Origin: Insulibacter thermoxylanivorax
GTDB lineage: Bacteria > Bacillota > Bacilli > Paenibacillales > DA-C8
Assembly: GCF_015472005.1 (NCBI RefSeq)
Contig: NZ_BMAQ01000033.1
Coordinates: 1 to 64,000, forward strand
Length of the DNA stretch: 64,000 nucleotides
Direction of reading: 5' to 3'
The stretch's first letter is position 1. Every line of letters begins with the position of its first letter. The notes under the pieces are model-generated. The model saw only the letters and a list, made by a program, of their open reading frames with translations. It searched no databases and was not told where the DNA came from. The position numbers were made by a program, and so were the translations under genes. Of the stretch, positions 9,710 to 19,157 are shown in pieces.

Positions 9710-11237
9710 GCGGCCGACGTGCAAGCAGCCAGCCGATGACGGCCGGCAGCGCGATATACACGCAGGCGGCGATGAGCCCGCCGATCCCCAGGCCGGCAAT
9801 ATCGAGACCCATGAGGACGCTGTCGGCAACGGCATGGGCGAAGACAGCGGCGGCAAATCCGAGGCGGATGAAGAGATAGCCGAACAGGATGCCGATGATC
9901 GTCACTTCGATGAAGCGCGTATAGACCGGATAAACGGGATAAGCCGTATGCCCGAGTCCCCACAGCATGGAGGAGAGCAGCACTGCGATGAAGGTTGAGC
10001 GGAAGAGCTTCTTGAACAAAGTGACGGCGAACAGCCGGTAGATGATCTCCTCGCTGATCGCAGCCGCCCAAGCCGTAAGCGGCATGAGAAGCGGCCATAA
10101 CATATTCTCCGTCGACAGCGACGGATCGGGGATCCACCAGACGTGAAAGGCAGCACTTCCCACTTGGAAGATCACGGTCTGCACCGCAAGGATGAGGAAG
10201 CCGAAGCCGTAGCCGCGAAGGACGGCGTTTCGCAGTTCGCGGTTCCAATCGCGCAGGTGAAGAAGCCGGCTCCTCCCTTCACGGGCAAGCAGCGCCTTGC
10301 CGCCCAAGTAGGGCAGATACACCGTCAAGCAGAAGACAGCGGTGAATGAGGCGGCGAAGATGAACTCGAAGGCGTACAACAGCCAGCCCGCCTGCCGCAG
10401 TTCGATGAGCGAAACGTAATTCGGCAGCGTGTTCATATATTGGATCGTCTGGATGATGACGGTGATGCTGACCAAGAGCAGCCCGTCGCTCCAGTGAATT
10501 GACCGCCGATAGAGGATCGCGATCGTCAGCGCAGCTGCGGCCAGGGCAGCTGAGGCCCAGAGCGTCAGACCGGTGAACTGCTCTGCGCGCGCATTCTGCT
10601 GTTCCAGCCAAGCTAAGAAAGAAGAAGGGGGCATAAACCCGCTCTGATAGGCGATCACGGCCCCGCCTGCCGTATGCACGGTTACCGTGCGCTTCGCTTC
10701 GCCGATGCGGTCATGGTCGTATTCATAATAGATCTGAAAACTTCCGTCGGGCAGCTGTAGACTGCTCGTCTCCGTTGCCGCAAGGTCGGCGGGGCGTTGC
10801 TGATGGAAGTAGGCTTCGGCGGCCGCCAGCGCGGCCGCTTCGCTGCTCTCGGCGATGTCAGACGGTACCGGCCGGCTCCAAGCGGTGATGATGCCTTCGT
10901 ATAAGTGGACATGCGCCGAATAACGATTGTCTTCCGGCATCTCGATCTCGACCAGGTAGTACTCCAGCGGATAGACCGGATCATAGCGATCCAGATAGCT
11001 GTCCAACAGCTGTTCCTTCTGGAGATAAGCGATCGCCTCCTGATCCACGTCATAGATGACGGAAACTTTCGCTTCTTCGGGATCGAGATCGAAGTACTGC
11101 AGGGCGGCCAGCGCGGCTTCCTCCTTGCTCAGGCTGCCATCCTCCAGCGGAAACGGATGATTGAACCAGAGGAAATAGGCGATGCATAGGATGAGTCCTA
11201 GGCTGAGCCAGATGTTCTTCGTGCGTCGCGTCTTCAC
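9654..11237 (-). CDS. CPBP (CAAX/Abi) family intramembrane metalloprotease with extracytoplasmic N-domain
   Basis: A 527-residue membrane protein. After one N-terminal helix (about 9-24) there is an extracytoplasmic region of roughly 190 residues, then several membrane segments (about 223-500). Residues 395-401 carry EEIIYR, and LGH (428-430) and FAHAVAD (467-473) complete the three CPBP motifs expected to bind zinc. In related proteins this fold cleaves prenylated or membrane substrates or confers bacteriocin immunity; the substrate here is unknown. The start is a GTG behind AAAGGAGC. Its C-terminal 18 codons overlap the end of uvrC on the opposite strand. The long N-domain sets it apart from minimal CPBP proteins. 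Confidence 0.85.
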   Translation of the reverse strand: MKTRRTKNIWLSLGLILCIAYFLWFNHPFPLEDGSLSKEEAALAALQYFDLDPEEAKVSVIYDVDQEAIAYLQKEQLLDSYLDRYDPVYPLEYYLVEIEMPEDNRYSAHVHLYEGIITAWSRPVPSDIAESSEAAALAAAEAYFHQQRPADLAATETSSLQLPDGSFQIYYEYDHDRIGEAKRTVTVHTAGGAVIAYQSGFMPPSSFLAWLEQQNARAEQFTGLTLWASAALAAAALTIAILYRRSIHWSDGLLLVSITVIIQTIQYMNTLPNYVSLIELRQAGWLLYAFEFIFAASFTAVFCLTVYLPYLGGKALLAREGRSRLLHLRDWNRELRNAVLRGYGFGFLILAVQTVIFQVGSAAFHVWWIPDPSLSTENMLWPLLMPLTAWAAAISEEIIYRLFAVTLFKKLFRSTFIAVLLSSMLWGLGHTAYPVYPVYTRFIEVTIIGILFGYLFIRLGFAAAVFAHAVADSVLMGLDIAGLGIGGLIAACVYIALPAVIGWLLARRPPMSQRSSPAYAPLDLPPR

Positions 11238-11302
11238 GGGTTGCTCCTTTCTGCTGCTCGCTGCGGTTGGTTGTGGTCTTTTTTATCCATAAGATCAGCG
11301 TT

Positions 11303-12202
11303 TCAGTATGCTTTGCCGGCAAAGTATTGCTTGATCGCATCAAGCTTCCCGTCCATCCATAGAGCGGTCTCGCTGTTCATATGATAGATCAATGAGGTCG
11401 TGCGCACCGTTCGCTGCAGCTGTTTGATATTCAGGGCAAGCAAGCCGTTGTCTTGCAGTAATTGCGATCTCAGGTAAGAGCTCGGCAGCAGGGTGCCGGC
11501 GCCGCAGGTTGCCGTCAGGCGGATGATCGCCTCGAAGGAGTCGATCTCCATCTTGATCTCCGGCACGACCTGGTAGTTCGTAAACAACTCGTCTACTAAT
11601 ATACGGTACCAGGTGCCTTTTGAGAACAGGATCATCGGCAATCGATGCAGGGCATTGATCGATAAGGGCGCTTCCTGGGCTAAAGGATGTTCCCTTGGGA
11701 TGACGAGTTTGAGATGATCAGCGAAGAGAGGGATGCAGACCATCCCCGGCTCATCGACAAGGGAAGCGACCAGTCCGAGATCCGCCTGCTGTTCCTTGAC
11801 GGCGGTGACGATCTCGTGGGTCTTGCCCGTGATCGTCTTGATATCGAGATTCGCATCGATCTCCATGAACAAAGAGATGAGATCCGGCAGCGACGCCTGC
11901 AGGGTCGTCAGGCTTGCGCCCAGCGTGATCGAACGCTTCGTCGAAGTGGCATATTTCTTCAATTCTTGATAGAATTTTTTCTGCTTCTGTCTCAGTTCCA
12001 GAGCATACTTATAGGTCATCCTGCCGGCGGCCGTGAGTTCGAGCCGTTTGCCCGAACGGATGAACAGCTGTACGCCCAGCATCTCTTCCAGCTTCATGAT
12101 GCGGCGGGAGAGGGCAGGCTGGGAGATGTTCAGAACTTGCGAAGCCCGGTTGATGCTTGAGTGTTCGACGACGGCGATGAACATATGCACCCAATCATCC
12201 AT
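11303..12202 (-). CDS. LysR-family transcriptional regulator divergent from sdhCAB
   Basis: A 299-residue LysR-type regulator. The winged helix-turn-helix occupies about residues 1-60 (SSINRASQVLNISQPALSRRI), followed by a linker helix and a two-lobed effector domain (about 90-290). It is transcribed away from sdhCAB across a 356-bp intergenic region. That layout is classic for a LysR regulator controlling the divergent operon and itself, so a role in sdh control is a reasonable inference. The effector is unknown. GGGGGACC precedes the ATG. Confidence 0.9.
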   Translation of the reverse strand: MDDWVHMFIAVVEHSSINRASQVLNISQPALSRRIMKLEEMLGVQLFIRSGKRLELTAAGRMTYKYALELRQKQKKFYQELKKYATSTKRSITLGASLTTLQASLPDLISLFMEIDANLDIKTITGKTHEIVTAVKEQQADLGLVASLVDEPGMVCIPLFADHLKLVIPREHPLAQEAPLSINALHRLPMILFSKGTWYRILVDELFTNYQVVPEIKMEIDSFEAIIRLTATCGAGTLLPSSYLRSQLLQDNGLLALNIKQLQRTVRTTSLIYHMNSETALWMDGKLDAIKQYFAGKAY

Positions 12203-12558
12203 CGAGAGGTCCCCCTATCGTCCTTCCAATCTATTACGCAAACTCATTTCATTAAGACTTATGCACAAAGGTTATAACAACATATATAAAGATTGCAATT
12301 CCATTATAAGCGAATCCGGAGTATGATAACAGTGTCAAGGAATGTTCACGTTTAGCCTGCGGTCTTCGCTCATCTTCTATTGATTTTTGATAGAGGGCTG
12401 CTGAGGATGCGGCGAGAGACAGGGCGGTCCACGCATGGACTGGTACATATCCGTATAGGGAGATGTAAGCCCTATCACGTGCTGCTTCAACCCGTTAACG
12501 CCTGACAGCATCTCTGCCGCAAAGCAATGCTGAACTATGGAATGGGGGACATTGATCG
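12203..12558 (+). promoter_or_regulatory. Divergent lysR-sdhC control region
   Basis: This 356-bp stretch holds no gene. The part next to lysR (about 12243-12312) is AT-rich, with scattered ATAA/TTAT half-sites that could bind the LysR regulator. A possible sdhC promoter is TTCCAT with TATGAT (12322-12327) at 17-bp spacing, with a weak -35. The rest is an untranslated leader of over 200 bp containing short hairpins such as GTCCA...TGGAC and TAGGG...CCCTA. No terminator is evident. Confidence 0.4.
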
Positions 12559-13209
12559 ATGAAAGGCAACTCTTATCTGTATCGTAAGATTCACTCTTTG
12601 CTCGGAGTGATCCCGATCGGGGCGTTCTTGATCGAACACCTGATCACCAACTATGAAGCTCATAACGGGGGACATGAGGCTTTTGTCAAAGCGGTTGTGT
12701 GGCTGAACAGCTTGCCCTTGGTCTTCTTCCTGGAGTTGTTCGGCATCTGGCTGCCCCTGTTGTATCACGGGGTATACGGGTTGTATATGGCTTATCAATC
12801 CCGGAACAACGTGACCAATTACGGGTATTTCCGCAACTGGATGTTCTATCTCCAGCGGGTGACCGGCGTGATCACCTTCATCTTCATCATCTGGCATGTC
12901 TTCGAGACGCGTGTGCAGGTCGCTTTGGGGAACGTGGAGCATACCGAGCTGGGGGTGCTCATGCATGAATCCGTGCAGAACCCGTGGGTGCTGGCGGCAT
13001 ACATCGTTGGGATCGTCGCTGCCACCTTCCACTTCAGCAACGGGATGTGGTCCTTCCTCGTCAGCTGGGGCATCACCGTTGGTCCGCGTTCGCAGCGCAT
13101 CTCAACGTATATCTGCATGGGTATGTTCGTCATCTTAAGCATTCTGTTCATCCAAGCGATTACTGCGTTCGCTGATCCGCAGTTCGCGCAACTTCCTGAG
13201 GGGGTATGA
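12559..13209 (+). CDS. sdhC: Succinate dehydrogenase cytochrome b558 subunit
   Basis: SdhC is the membrane anchor of the succinate:menaquinone oxidoreductase (complex II). It carries haem b and passes electrons to menaquinone. The 216-residue protein has five predicted membrane helices. Histidines near the start (H12 in RKIHSLLG and H27 in LIEHL) fit the family pattern of haem ligands. GGGGGAC lies before the ATG. sdhA starts 4 bp after the stop codon, so sdhC, sdhA and sdhB form one operon in the usual Firmicute order. Confidence 0.95.
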   Translation: MKGNSYLYRKIHSLLGVIPIGAFLIEHLITNYEAHNGGHEAFVKAVVWLNSLPLVFFLELFGIWLPLLYHGVYGLYMAYQSRNNVTNYGYFRNWMFYLQRVTGVITFIFIIWHVFETRVQVALGNVEHTELGVLMHESVQNPWVLAAYIVGIVAATFHFSNGMWSFLVSWGITVGPRSQRISTYICMGMFVILSILFIQAITAFADPQFAQLPEGV

Positions 13210-13213
13210 GGGT

Positions 13214-14974
13214 ATGGCTAATATGAATGTCATCGTCGTAGGCGGCGGTCTTGCCGGCCTTATGGCTACGATTAAGCTGGCAGAGGCCGGAGCGAACGTG
13301 AAGCTGTTCTCCTTCGTGCCGGTGAAGCGATCCCACTCGGTCTGCGCTCAGGGCGGGATCAATGGTGCGGTGAATACCAAGGGCGAAGGGGATTCTCCGT
13401 GGGAGCATTTTGACGATACGATCTACGGCGGCGACTTCCTGGCGAATCAACCGCCGGTGAAGGCGATGTGTGAAGCAGCGCCGGGGATCATTCACTTGAT
13501 GGACCGCATGGGCGTCATGTTCAACCGCACACCGGAAGGGCTGCTGGACTTCCGTCGCTTCGGGGGAACGAAGTACCATCGCACGGCCTATGCGGGAGCA
13601 ACGACCGGTCAGCAGCTGCTCTATGCCTTGGACGAGCAAGTGCGCAGACATGAAGTAGCCGGTCTGGTCGAGAAATTTGAACACTGGGAGTTCATCTCCG
13701 CGGTCATCGATGAAGAGGGAATCTGCCGCGGCATCATCGCTCAGGATCTGCACAGCATGGAGATTCGAGATTTCCGCGCCGATGCGGTGATCCTGGCAAC
13801 AGGCGGCCCCGGCATCATCTTTGGCAAGTCGACCAACTCGGTGATCAACACGGGTACGGCGGCCAGCGCTGTATATCAGCAAGGCGCCTATTATGCGAAC
13901 GGCGAGTTCATCCAGATACATCCGACGGCGATTCCGGGCGACGACAAGCTGCGCCTGATGTCCGAGTCTGCACGGGGCGAGGGCGGCCGCGTCTGGACCT
14001 ACAAGGACGGCAAGCCGTGGTATTTCCTTGAAGAGAAGTATCCGGCTTATGGGAACCTAGTGCCGCGGGATATCGCGACGCGCGAGATCTTCCACGTCTG
14101 CGTGGATCTGAAGCTGGGCATCAACGGCGAGAACATGGTTTATCTCGATGTCTCGCACATCGATCCGAAGAAGCTCGATGTGAAGCTCGGCGGTATCCTC
14201 GATATCTATGAGAAGTTCGTCGGCGATGATCCGCGCAAGGTTCCGATGAAGATCTTCCCGGCGGTGCACTATTCCATGGGCGGTCTCTGGATCGACTATA
14301 ACCATATGACGAATATCCCGGGACTGTTTGCCGCAGGGGAAGTGGATTACCAGTACCACGGCGCGAACCGGTTGGGGGCCAACTCCCTCTTGTCGGCGAT
14401 CTATGGCGGCATGGTAGCTGGGCCGAAGGCCGTCGAGTATATCAAAGGCTTGAACAAATCGGCGGAAGACGTATCCAGCCGCGTATTTGAGCAGGAGAAG
14501 CAGAAGCGCATCGAACAGTTCGAGGCCATCCTGAAGATGGACGGCAAGGAAAACGCGTATAACCTGCACAAGGAACTCGGTGAAGTGATGACCAACAACA
14601 TGACCGTCGTGCGCTACAACAAGCGCCTCGAGGAGACGATCGTGAAGATCAAAGAACTGAAGGAGCGCTATCAGGATATCAATGTGAACGACCGCTCGCG
14701 CTGGGCGAACCAGAGCGCATCCTTCGTCCGTCAGCTCTGGAACATGCTGGAGCTTGCCGAGGCGATGACGAAGAGCGCCTTGCTGCGCAATGAGAGCCGC
14801 GGTGCACACTACAAGCCGGAATTCCCTGAACGGGACGATGAGAATTTCCTGAAGACGACGATCGCTTCTTATACGCCGGAGGGACCGAGCATTACCTATG
14901 AGGATGTTGACATCTCCTTGATCCCTCCTCGCAAGCGCGACTACACCACCGATAAGAATAAGGGAGGGAACTGA
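13214..14974 (+). CDS. sdhA: Succinate dehydrogenase flavoprotein subunit
   Basis: This 586-residue subunit oxidises succinate to fumarate with covalently bound FAD. The N-terminus has the dinucleotide fold VVGGGLAGLMA. H41 in RSHSVCAQGG is the expected histidine for covalent FAD. Substrate-site motifs include HPTAIPGD, SESARGEGGRVW and NRLGANSLLSAIYGG. It sits 4 bp behind sdhC and 2 bp before sdhB. Length is normal for the Bacillus-type enzyme. Confidence 0.97.
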   Translation: MANMNVIVVGGGLAGLMATIKLAEAGANVKLFSFVPVKRSHSVCAQGGINGAVNTKGEGDSPWEHFDDTIYGGDFLANQPPVKAMCEAAPGIIHLMDRMGVMFNRTPEGLLDFRRFGGTKYHRTAYAGATTGQQLLYALDEQVRRHEVAGLVEKFEHWEFISAVIDEEGICRGIIAQDLHSMEIRDFRADAVILATGGPGIIFGKSTNSVINTGTAASAVYQQGAYYANGEFIQIHPTAIPGDDKLRLMSESARGEGGRVWTYKDGKPWYFLEEKYPAYGNLVPRDIATREIFHVCVDLKLGINGENMVYLDVSHIDPKKLDVKLGGILDIYEKFVGDDPRKVPMKIFPAVHYSMGGLWIDYNHMTNIPGLFAAGEVDYQYHGANRLGANSLLSAIYGGMVAGPKAVEYIKGLNKSAEDVSSRVFEQEKQKRIEQFEAILKMDGKENAYNLHKELGEVMTNNMTVVRYNKRLEETIVKIKELKERYQDINVNDRSRWANQSASFVRQLWNMLELAEAMTKSALLRNESRGAHYKPEFPERDDENFLKTTIASYTPEGPSITYEDVDISLIPPRKRDYTTDKNKGGN

Positions 14975-14976
14975 CC

Positions 14977-15741
14977 ATGGCGAATACGGTGACCGCTCAG
15001 AAGACGATCCGGCTGGTGATCACGCGTCAAGAATCGCGTGATTCCAAACCCTATACGGAAGAGTTCGAGATCCCTTATCGCCCGAACATGAACGTGATCG
15101 GCGCCTTGATGGAGATCCAGCGCAATCCGGTGAACGCGAAGGGCGAGCCGACCACTCCGGTCGTCTGGGACTCCAACTGTCTGGAGGAGGTCTGCGGTGC
15201 TTGTTCGATGGTGATTAACGGCAAGCCGCGGCAGGCGTGTTCTGCGCTGCTCGATAAGCTGGAGCAGCCCGTGCGCATCGCGCCGATGAAGACCTTCCCG
15301 GTGATCCGCGATCTGGTCGTCGACCGCAGCCGGATGTTCGAAGCGTTGAAGCGCGTGAAAGCCTGGATTCCGATCGACGGGACCTACGATCTCGGGCCCG
15401 GTCCCCGCATGCCGGAGTCGAAGCGCCAGTGGGCGTATATCTTGTCCAAGTGCATGACTTGCGGTGTCTGCATGGAGGCTTGCCCGAACGTCAATGACCG
15501 TTCCAGTTTCATCGGTCCCTTCGCCATCTCTCAGGTTCGCTTGTTCAACGCGCATCCGACGGGTGAGATGAACAAGGAAGAGCGCCTGGAAGCGCTGATG
15601 CAGGACGGCGGCATTGAGGGCTGCGGCAACTCGCAGAACTGTGTTCAGGTTTGTCCGAAGGAGATTCCGCTTACAACGTCGATTGCTGCGATTAACGGCG
15701 AAACGACGAAGTATCTGTTTAAGAAATGGCTGACGATGTAA
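14977..15741 (+). CDS. sdhB: Succinate dehydrogenase iron-sulfur subunit
   Basis: This 254-residue subunit carries the three iron-sulfur clusters that pass electrons from FAD to SdhC. The [2Fe-2S] ligands are in CLEEVCGAC plus the Cys of RQAC. The [4Fe-4S] ligands are in CMTCGVCMEACP. The [3Fe-4S] ligands are in CGNSQNCVQVCP. It is the last gene of the operon and is followed by a terminator. Confidence 0.97.
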   Translation: MANTVTAQKTIRLVITRQESRDSKPYTEEFEIPYRPNMNVIGALMEIQRNPVNAKGEPTTPVVWDSNCLEEVCGACSMVINGKPRQACSALLDKLEQPVRIAPMKTFPVIRDLVVDRSRMFEALKRVKAWIPIDGTYDLGPGPRMPESKRQWAYILSKCMTCGVCMEACPNVNDRSSFIGPFAISQVRLFNAHPTGEMNKEERLEALMQDGGIEGCGNSQNCVQVCPKEIPLTTSIAAINGETTKYLFKKWLTM

Positions 15742-15810
15742 GGTATGATAGACGAAAGTTCGTCATCTTGGCGTAAGATCATACGATGAGTACTTAGTAA
15801 GCACTGATTC

Positions 15811-15860
15811 CTGGGGCCGATTTCCGGAGGTTGCGCCGGAGCGGCTCTATTATTTTTTTA
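15811..15860 (+). terminator. Terminator of the sdhCAB operon
   Basis: A GC-rich hairpin (GGGGCCGATTTCCGG folding on CCGGAGCGGCTC, with internal mismatches) is followed by TATTATTTTTTTA. Confidence 0.8.
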
Positions 15861-15864
15861 ACAA

Positions 15865-15880
15865 TTGACTGAACGGTCAA
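15865..15880. promoter_or_regulatory. Operator 1, palindrome over the -35
   Basis: The palindrome TTGACTGAACGGTCAA (arms TTGAC/GTCAA) covers the -35 element. It shares the TTGAC half-site with the second palindrome. Size and position suit a TetR-family dimer, probably the regulator encoded at 18072-18740. Confidence 0.65.
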
Positions 15881-15893
15881 TTCGGTGTACAAT
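15865..15893 (+). promoter_or_regulatory. SigA-type promoter of the ABC transporter-tetR unit
   Basis: The -35 TTGACT (15865-15870) and -10 TACAAT (15888-15893) are exactly 17 bp apart. The -35 lies inside one palindrome and the -10 touches a second, so access of polymerase should depend on the repressor. Confidence 0.8.
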
Positions 15894-15919
15894 AAGATTG
15901 ACTGATAAGTCAATCTTAT
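15892..15919. promoter_or_regulatory. Operator 2, perfect 28-bp palindrome behind the -10
   Basis: Twelve-base arms, ATAAGATTGACT (15892-15903) and AGTCAATCTTAT (15908-15919), are perfectly complementary around a 4-bp centre. It begins at the -10 and covers the start site region, so a bound protein would block transcription. Confidence 0.7.
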
Positions 15920-16075
15920 AGATGTGTACTGAAATCGATCATGCATATGTACTGAATTAGACCACGAAATTAGATCACGAAACCTTGATGGTGCAAATTA
16001 GACCATGCGCTGTGATGATGATTCATGGGCTGCAATAAATCATGCACTGCAATAAATCATGCACTGTGATGATTG
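15920..16075 (+). repeat. Short degenerate repeats in the ABC transporter leader
   Basis: The leader contains repeated short words. The 17-bp unit TGCAATAAATCATGCAC occurs twice in tandem (16031-16047 and 16048-16064), and AATTAGA(C/T)CA recurs three times upstream of it. No reading frame is evident. Function, if any, is unknown. Confidence 0.6.
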
Positions 16076-16086
16076 GAGGGTGTGAT

Positions 16087-16965
16087 ATGAAAGCTGTTGA
16101 ACTTCGCCGACTGACCAAGAATTACGGCAAGGTTAGGGGAATTCGCGATATCACCTTCTCAATCGAAGAAGGGGAGGTGTTCGGTTTTATCGGACCGAAT
16201 GGAGCGGGCAAGAGCACGACGATCCGCACGCTGCTAAATTTTATCCATCCGACCAGCGGAGAAGCGTTTATCTTCGGCAAGGATATCGTGCGCGATACGC
16301 TGGAGATTCGACGGATGGTCGGGTATCTGCCGGCGGAGGTGCACTATTATGATGATATGAAAGCCGGCGACCTGCTCCGATATTCGGCAGGCTTCTACGG
16401 TCCGGTTGACGAGACGCGCATGAAGGTGCTGGCAGAAAGGATGAATCTCGATCTCAGAAGGAAGATCGAGGGCCTGAGCTTTGGCAATCGCAAAAAGGTG
16501 GGGATCATCCAGGCTCTGCTGCACCGGCCCCGACTGCTGATCCTCGATGAACCGACGGGAGGTCTTGATCCGCTTATGCAGCACACCTTCTTCGAGATTC
16601 TCAGCGAAGAACGGGACAACGGCACGACGATTTTCTTCTCTTCCCATATCTTGAGTGAAGTGCAGAAGATCTGCGATCGCGTGGCCATCATCCGAGAGGG
16701 TGAATTGGTTCAAGTGGAGACTGTCAGCAATCTGACGGGGAATCGCTTCAAGAATGTCACCATCGTACTCGATGCCACGGCAAAGGATTATGAGCTTCAT
16801 CTATCGGGGATCATCCATCATGAGCGGAGCGGCCACGAGTACAAGCTGCTGTACAACGGGGATATCAAAGACCTGCTGCAAGAGTTGCGCCATGTGCCGC
16901 TTGTGGACCTGAGGATTGAAGAGCCTTCGCTGGAAGAGGTCTTCATTCACTATTACGAGCGATAA
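16087..16965 (+). CDS. ABC transporter ATP-binding protein (ABC-2 exporter type)
   Basis: This 292-residue ATPase subunit powers the permease encoded next. Walker A is GPNGAGKST, Walker B is LLILDEPTGGLDP, and the switch histidine is in FFSSHILSEV. The signature motif is unusual, GLSFGNRKK instead of LSGGQ, a variant seen in ABC-2 type exporters. The ATG at 16087 is chosen because GGAGGGTG lies before it; an upstream in-frame ATG lacks a binding site. The C-terminal 80 residues form the usual extra domain of this class. Substrate is unknown. The promoter region carries two TetR-type operators. Confidence 0.92.
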   Translation: MKAVELRRLTKNYGKVRGIRDITFSIEEGEVFGFIGPNGAGKSTTIRTLLNFIHPTSGEAFIFGKDIVRDTLEIRRMVGYLPAEVHYYDDMKAGDLLRYSAGFYGPVDETRMKVLAERMNLDLRRKIEGLSFGNRKKVGIIQALLHRPRLLILDEPTGGLDPLMQHTFFEILSEERDNGTTIFFSSHILSEVQKICDRVAIIREGELVQVETVSNLTGNRFKNVTIVLDATAKDYELHLSGIIHHERSGHEYKLLYNGDIKDLLQELRHVPLVDLRIEEPSLEEVFIHYYER

Positions 16966-17060
16966 AGATTGTGAGCAATACCGCTTGCGAGCCGATACGA
17001 TGTCAGCATGGTGAGAATGTTCAGGTATCAGGATGTAAGTTAAGATTGGAGGGAATCTCG

Positions 17061-17861
17061 ATGATGATCTTCAGACGCGAGTGGCGGCGGAACAGGAAGG
17101 CATTGATCCTGTGGAGCCTTTCCATGGGCGCTTTGGTGCTGGTGATGATGAGCGTATTCTCGCAGATGGCGGAGCAGAGGGAGGCCTTGGATCAGCTCAT
17201 GGGGGCCTTCCCGGAAGGCTTGCGCCAGGCTTTTGGCTTGGATACACTGGATCTAGCTGATGTGTTGGGCTTCTATGGCGTTGAAGTGTATCCGATGACC
17301 ACCTTGTTCGGCAGCATCTATGCGGTGATCCTGGCCTCCGGGATCCTGTCTAAGGAGCATGCGGACAAGACCATCGAATTCCTGCTCTCCAAACCGGTGA
17401 CGAGGACGCGGATCTTAACGGAGAAGCTGGCCGTTGTCCTGGTGAATCTGCTGACATTCAACAGTGTGATCGTCCTGGCCAGTGTATTGAGTTTCTTCAT
17501 CTTCCAAGATCAGGACGTGGATTGGGTATTGTTTGCCCTTCTGTCACTGGCGCTTGTGCTGCTGCATGCGTTCTTTGCCGCTGCGGGTTTTTGGCTCTCC
17601 ACGTTCATCACACGCAGCCGGACGATCCTGTCCGCGGGATTAGGATTGGTCTTGGTCCTTTATTTTGTTCATATCGCCGCGGGTATGGCAGACTCCTTGA
17701 ATTTCTTGGGATACATTACCCCTTTCCAGCACGTTGACGCGGCGGTGCTGCTGAAGGATGGGTCGCTGCCGGTCATAGCCTGGACTGCCCTGCCGCTCTT
17801 CATCCTGGCTGCCATCGCTGGTTCTTATGCTGTGTACCGTCGGCGGGATCTCGCCGTCTGA
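17061..17861 (+). CDS. ABC-2 type transporter permease
   Basis: A 266-residue membrane permease with about six helices. The first is near residues 18-36, after a cytoplasmic basic start FRREWRRNRK, and a large loop follows before the second. The sequence KTIEFLLSKPVTRTRILTEKL matches the ABC-2 permease pattern of antibiotic-export and efflux systems. The ATG at 17061 is preceded by GGAGGG. It follows the ATPase gene by 95 bp and is followed by a TetR gene, so all three probably form one unit. Confidence 0.88.
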   Translation: MMIFRREWRRNRKALILWSLSMGALVLVMMSVFSQMAEQREALDQLMGAFPEGLRQAFGLDTLDLADVLGFYGVEVYPMTTLFGSIYAVILASGILSKEHADKTIEFLLSKPVTRTRILTEKLAVVLVNLLTFNSVIVLASVLSFFIFQDQDVDWVLFALLSLALVLLHAFFAAAGFWLSTFITRSRTILSAGLGLVLVLYFVHIAAGMADSLNFLGYITPFQHVDAAVLLKDGSLPVIAWTALPLFILAAIAGSYAVYRRRDLAV

Positions 17862-18071
17862 GTACAGCCCAAGCGTGTCCGCGCAGTCATATGTCGACTA
17901 AGCACTGATTATGTACGGTCTATGCATCTATCTATGTGCCTGTCCAGGAGGAGCTTCTCGAAGCTGCCAGTGCTGGGTTCAGCGTTCGGATACGAGCGGG
18001 AGAGCAGGCATGAAGCTCATGGAACGTCAGCTGCCGTCAGACAGATTACACACTGAACAGAGGTGGATGCG

Positions 18072-18740
18072 GTGTACGCAACCGAAGCTTTCGAGCGCCT
18101 GCCCCAGGAGAAGAAGCAGAGAATCATCGATGTGTGCATCCGGTTATTCGCGGAGTATGGTTATGATGCAACTTCGACGGATCAGATCGTCCAGGAGGCG
18201 GGCATCTCGAAGGGCATCTTGTTCCACTATTTTGGCAGCAAAAAAAATCTCTATCTCTACATCGTCCGCTATGCCAACCAACTCTTGACCGATGTGGTGA
18301 TGAAGCAGCTGGATGTCATAGAGGGAGAGGATTTTTTTGAACGGATCAAACGCCTCATCGCGGAGAAACACCGGGAAATGATCCAATACCGTCATGAAGC
18401 GAAGCTCTGTACCGATGCATTGATGAATCCGCCAAAGGCCGTCGCTCAGGAGATGGAAGCCCTGTTAGGTCAGCATATGGCACTGTATGCAAGTACGCAG
18501 TATCGGGTGATGTATCCAAGACAACTGATTGCAGAAGAGCGTCTGAGGCCGGGGGTTACTGCCGATGCGGTGATCGAGATGACGCGGATGATCGTGGAGA
18601 AGGTGACGGAGAAATATACGCTGCTGCACAAGGATCGGGCCTACGACTTCCTAGAGGACCAAGCTCCTCTGATTCAAGAGCTGGATGTATATTTCCGAAT
18701 TATACGTCGAGGGATCTATGTTGACCAAGAGGAAGCATGA
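18072..18740 (+). CDS. TetR/AcrR-family transcriptional regulator
   Basis: A regulator of about 222 residues with an N-terminal TetR helix-turn-helix (IIDVCIRLFAEYGYDATSTDQIVQEAGISK, in pieces across residues 15-50, then GILFHYFGSKKNLY). The C-terminal all-helical region is a ligand-binding domain. The GTG at 18072 is preferred because the only ribosome binding site, AGAGGTGG, ends five bases before it. An earlier in-frame GTG at 18063 lies inside that site. The likely targets are the palindromes at 15865-15919, giving an autoregulated efflux operon; that link is inferred from position. Confidence 0.88.
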   Translation: MYATEAFERLPQEKKQRIIDVCIRLFAEYGYDATSTDQIVQEAGISKGILFHYFGSKKNLYLYIVRYANQLLTDVVMKQLDVIEGEDFFERIKRLIAEKHREMIQYRHEAKLCTDALMNPPKAVAQEMEALLGQHMALYASTQYRVMYPRQLIAEERLRPGVTADAVIEMTRMIVEKVTEKYTLLHKDRAYDFLEDQAPLIQELDVYFRIIRRGIYVDQEEA

Positions 18741-18776
18741 CCCAGGGCTGTACCCAACAGAGCTGAATCTAACAAA

Positions 18777-18820
18777 GGGGCTGTCCAGTTCCAGTAAGTC
18801 AGTTATGACGATGGGCAGCC
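18777..18820. repeat. GGCTGTCC-type hairpin, degenerate copy behind tetR
   Basis: GGGGCTGTCC (18777-18786) and GGGCAGCC (18813-18820) flank an inner AAGTCAGTTATGAC. It is one of four related hairpins in the window and probably acts as a terminator for the tetR unit. Confidence 0.65.
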
Positions 18821-18856
18821 TCGCGTGTACGAATGGCGATGATCCGTACTTGCACT

Positions 18857-19045
18857 CTGAGACGACAGGAAGTGTCGTCTCGTGCGCTGTTGCAGCTTCG
18901 ACCTGTCTGAGACGACAAAATCTATCGTCTCGTACGCTAATCCCGTCCCACACACCATGAGACAACAATTCCTGTCGTCTCACACACCGAATCGCATCAA
19001 TTCGAACGTAAAACGATAGTTTCTGTTATCTCACGCGTCGAACGT
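18857..19045. repeat. Four palindromes of the GAGACGAC/GTCGTCTC family
   Basis: Four consecutive imperfect palindromes occupy this stretch, starting near 18857, 18907, 18957 and 19006. Each has arms of the type TGAGACGAC and (A/G)TCGTCTCA around a short A/T-rich centre. The last copy has decayed (AACGATAG...TTATCTCA). Related copies occur at 32601, 45911 and 54901. No gene is present. Confidence 0.8.
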
Positions 19046-19157
19046 CTCACGAGCCTTCCGTACTTCTTCCATCCTGCCACTCCACTCATCTTCTGATCCA
19101 TTCACCTTCCGAATCACTTACCTGCCGTCTCCTGCACCGGATCTGTTCGTCTGCATG

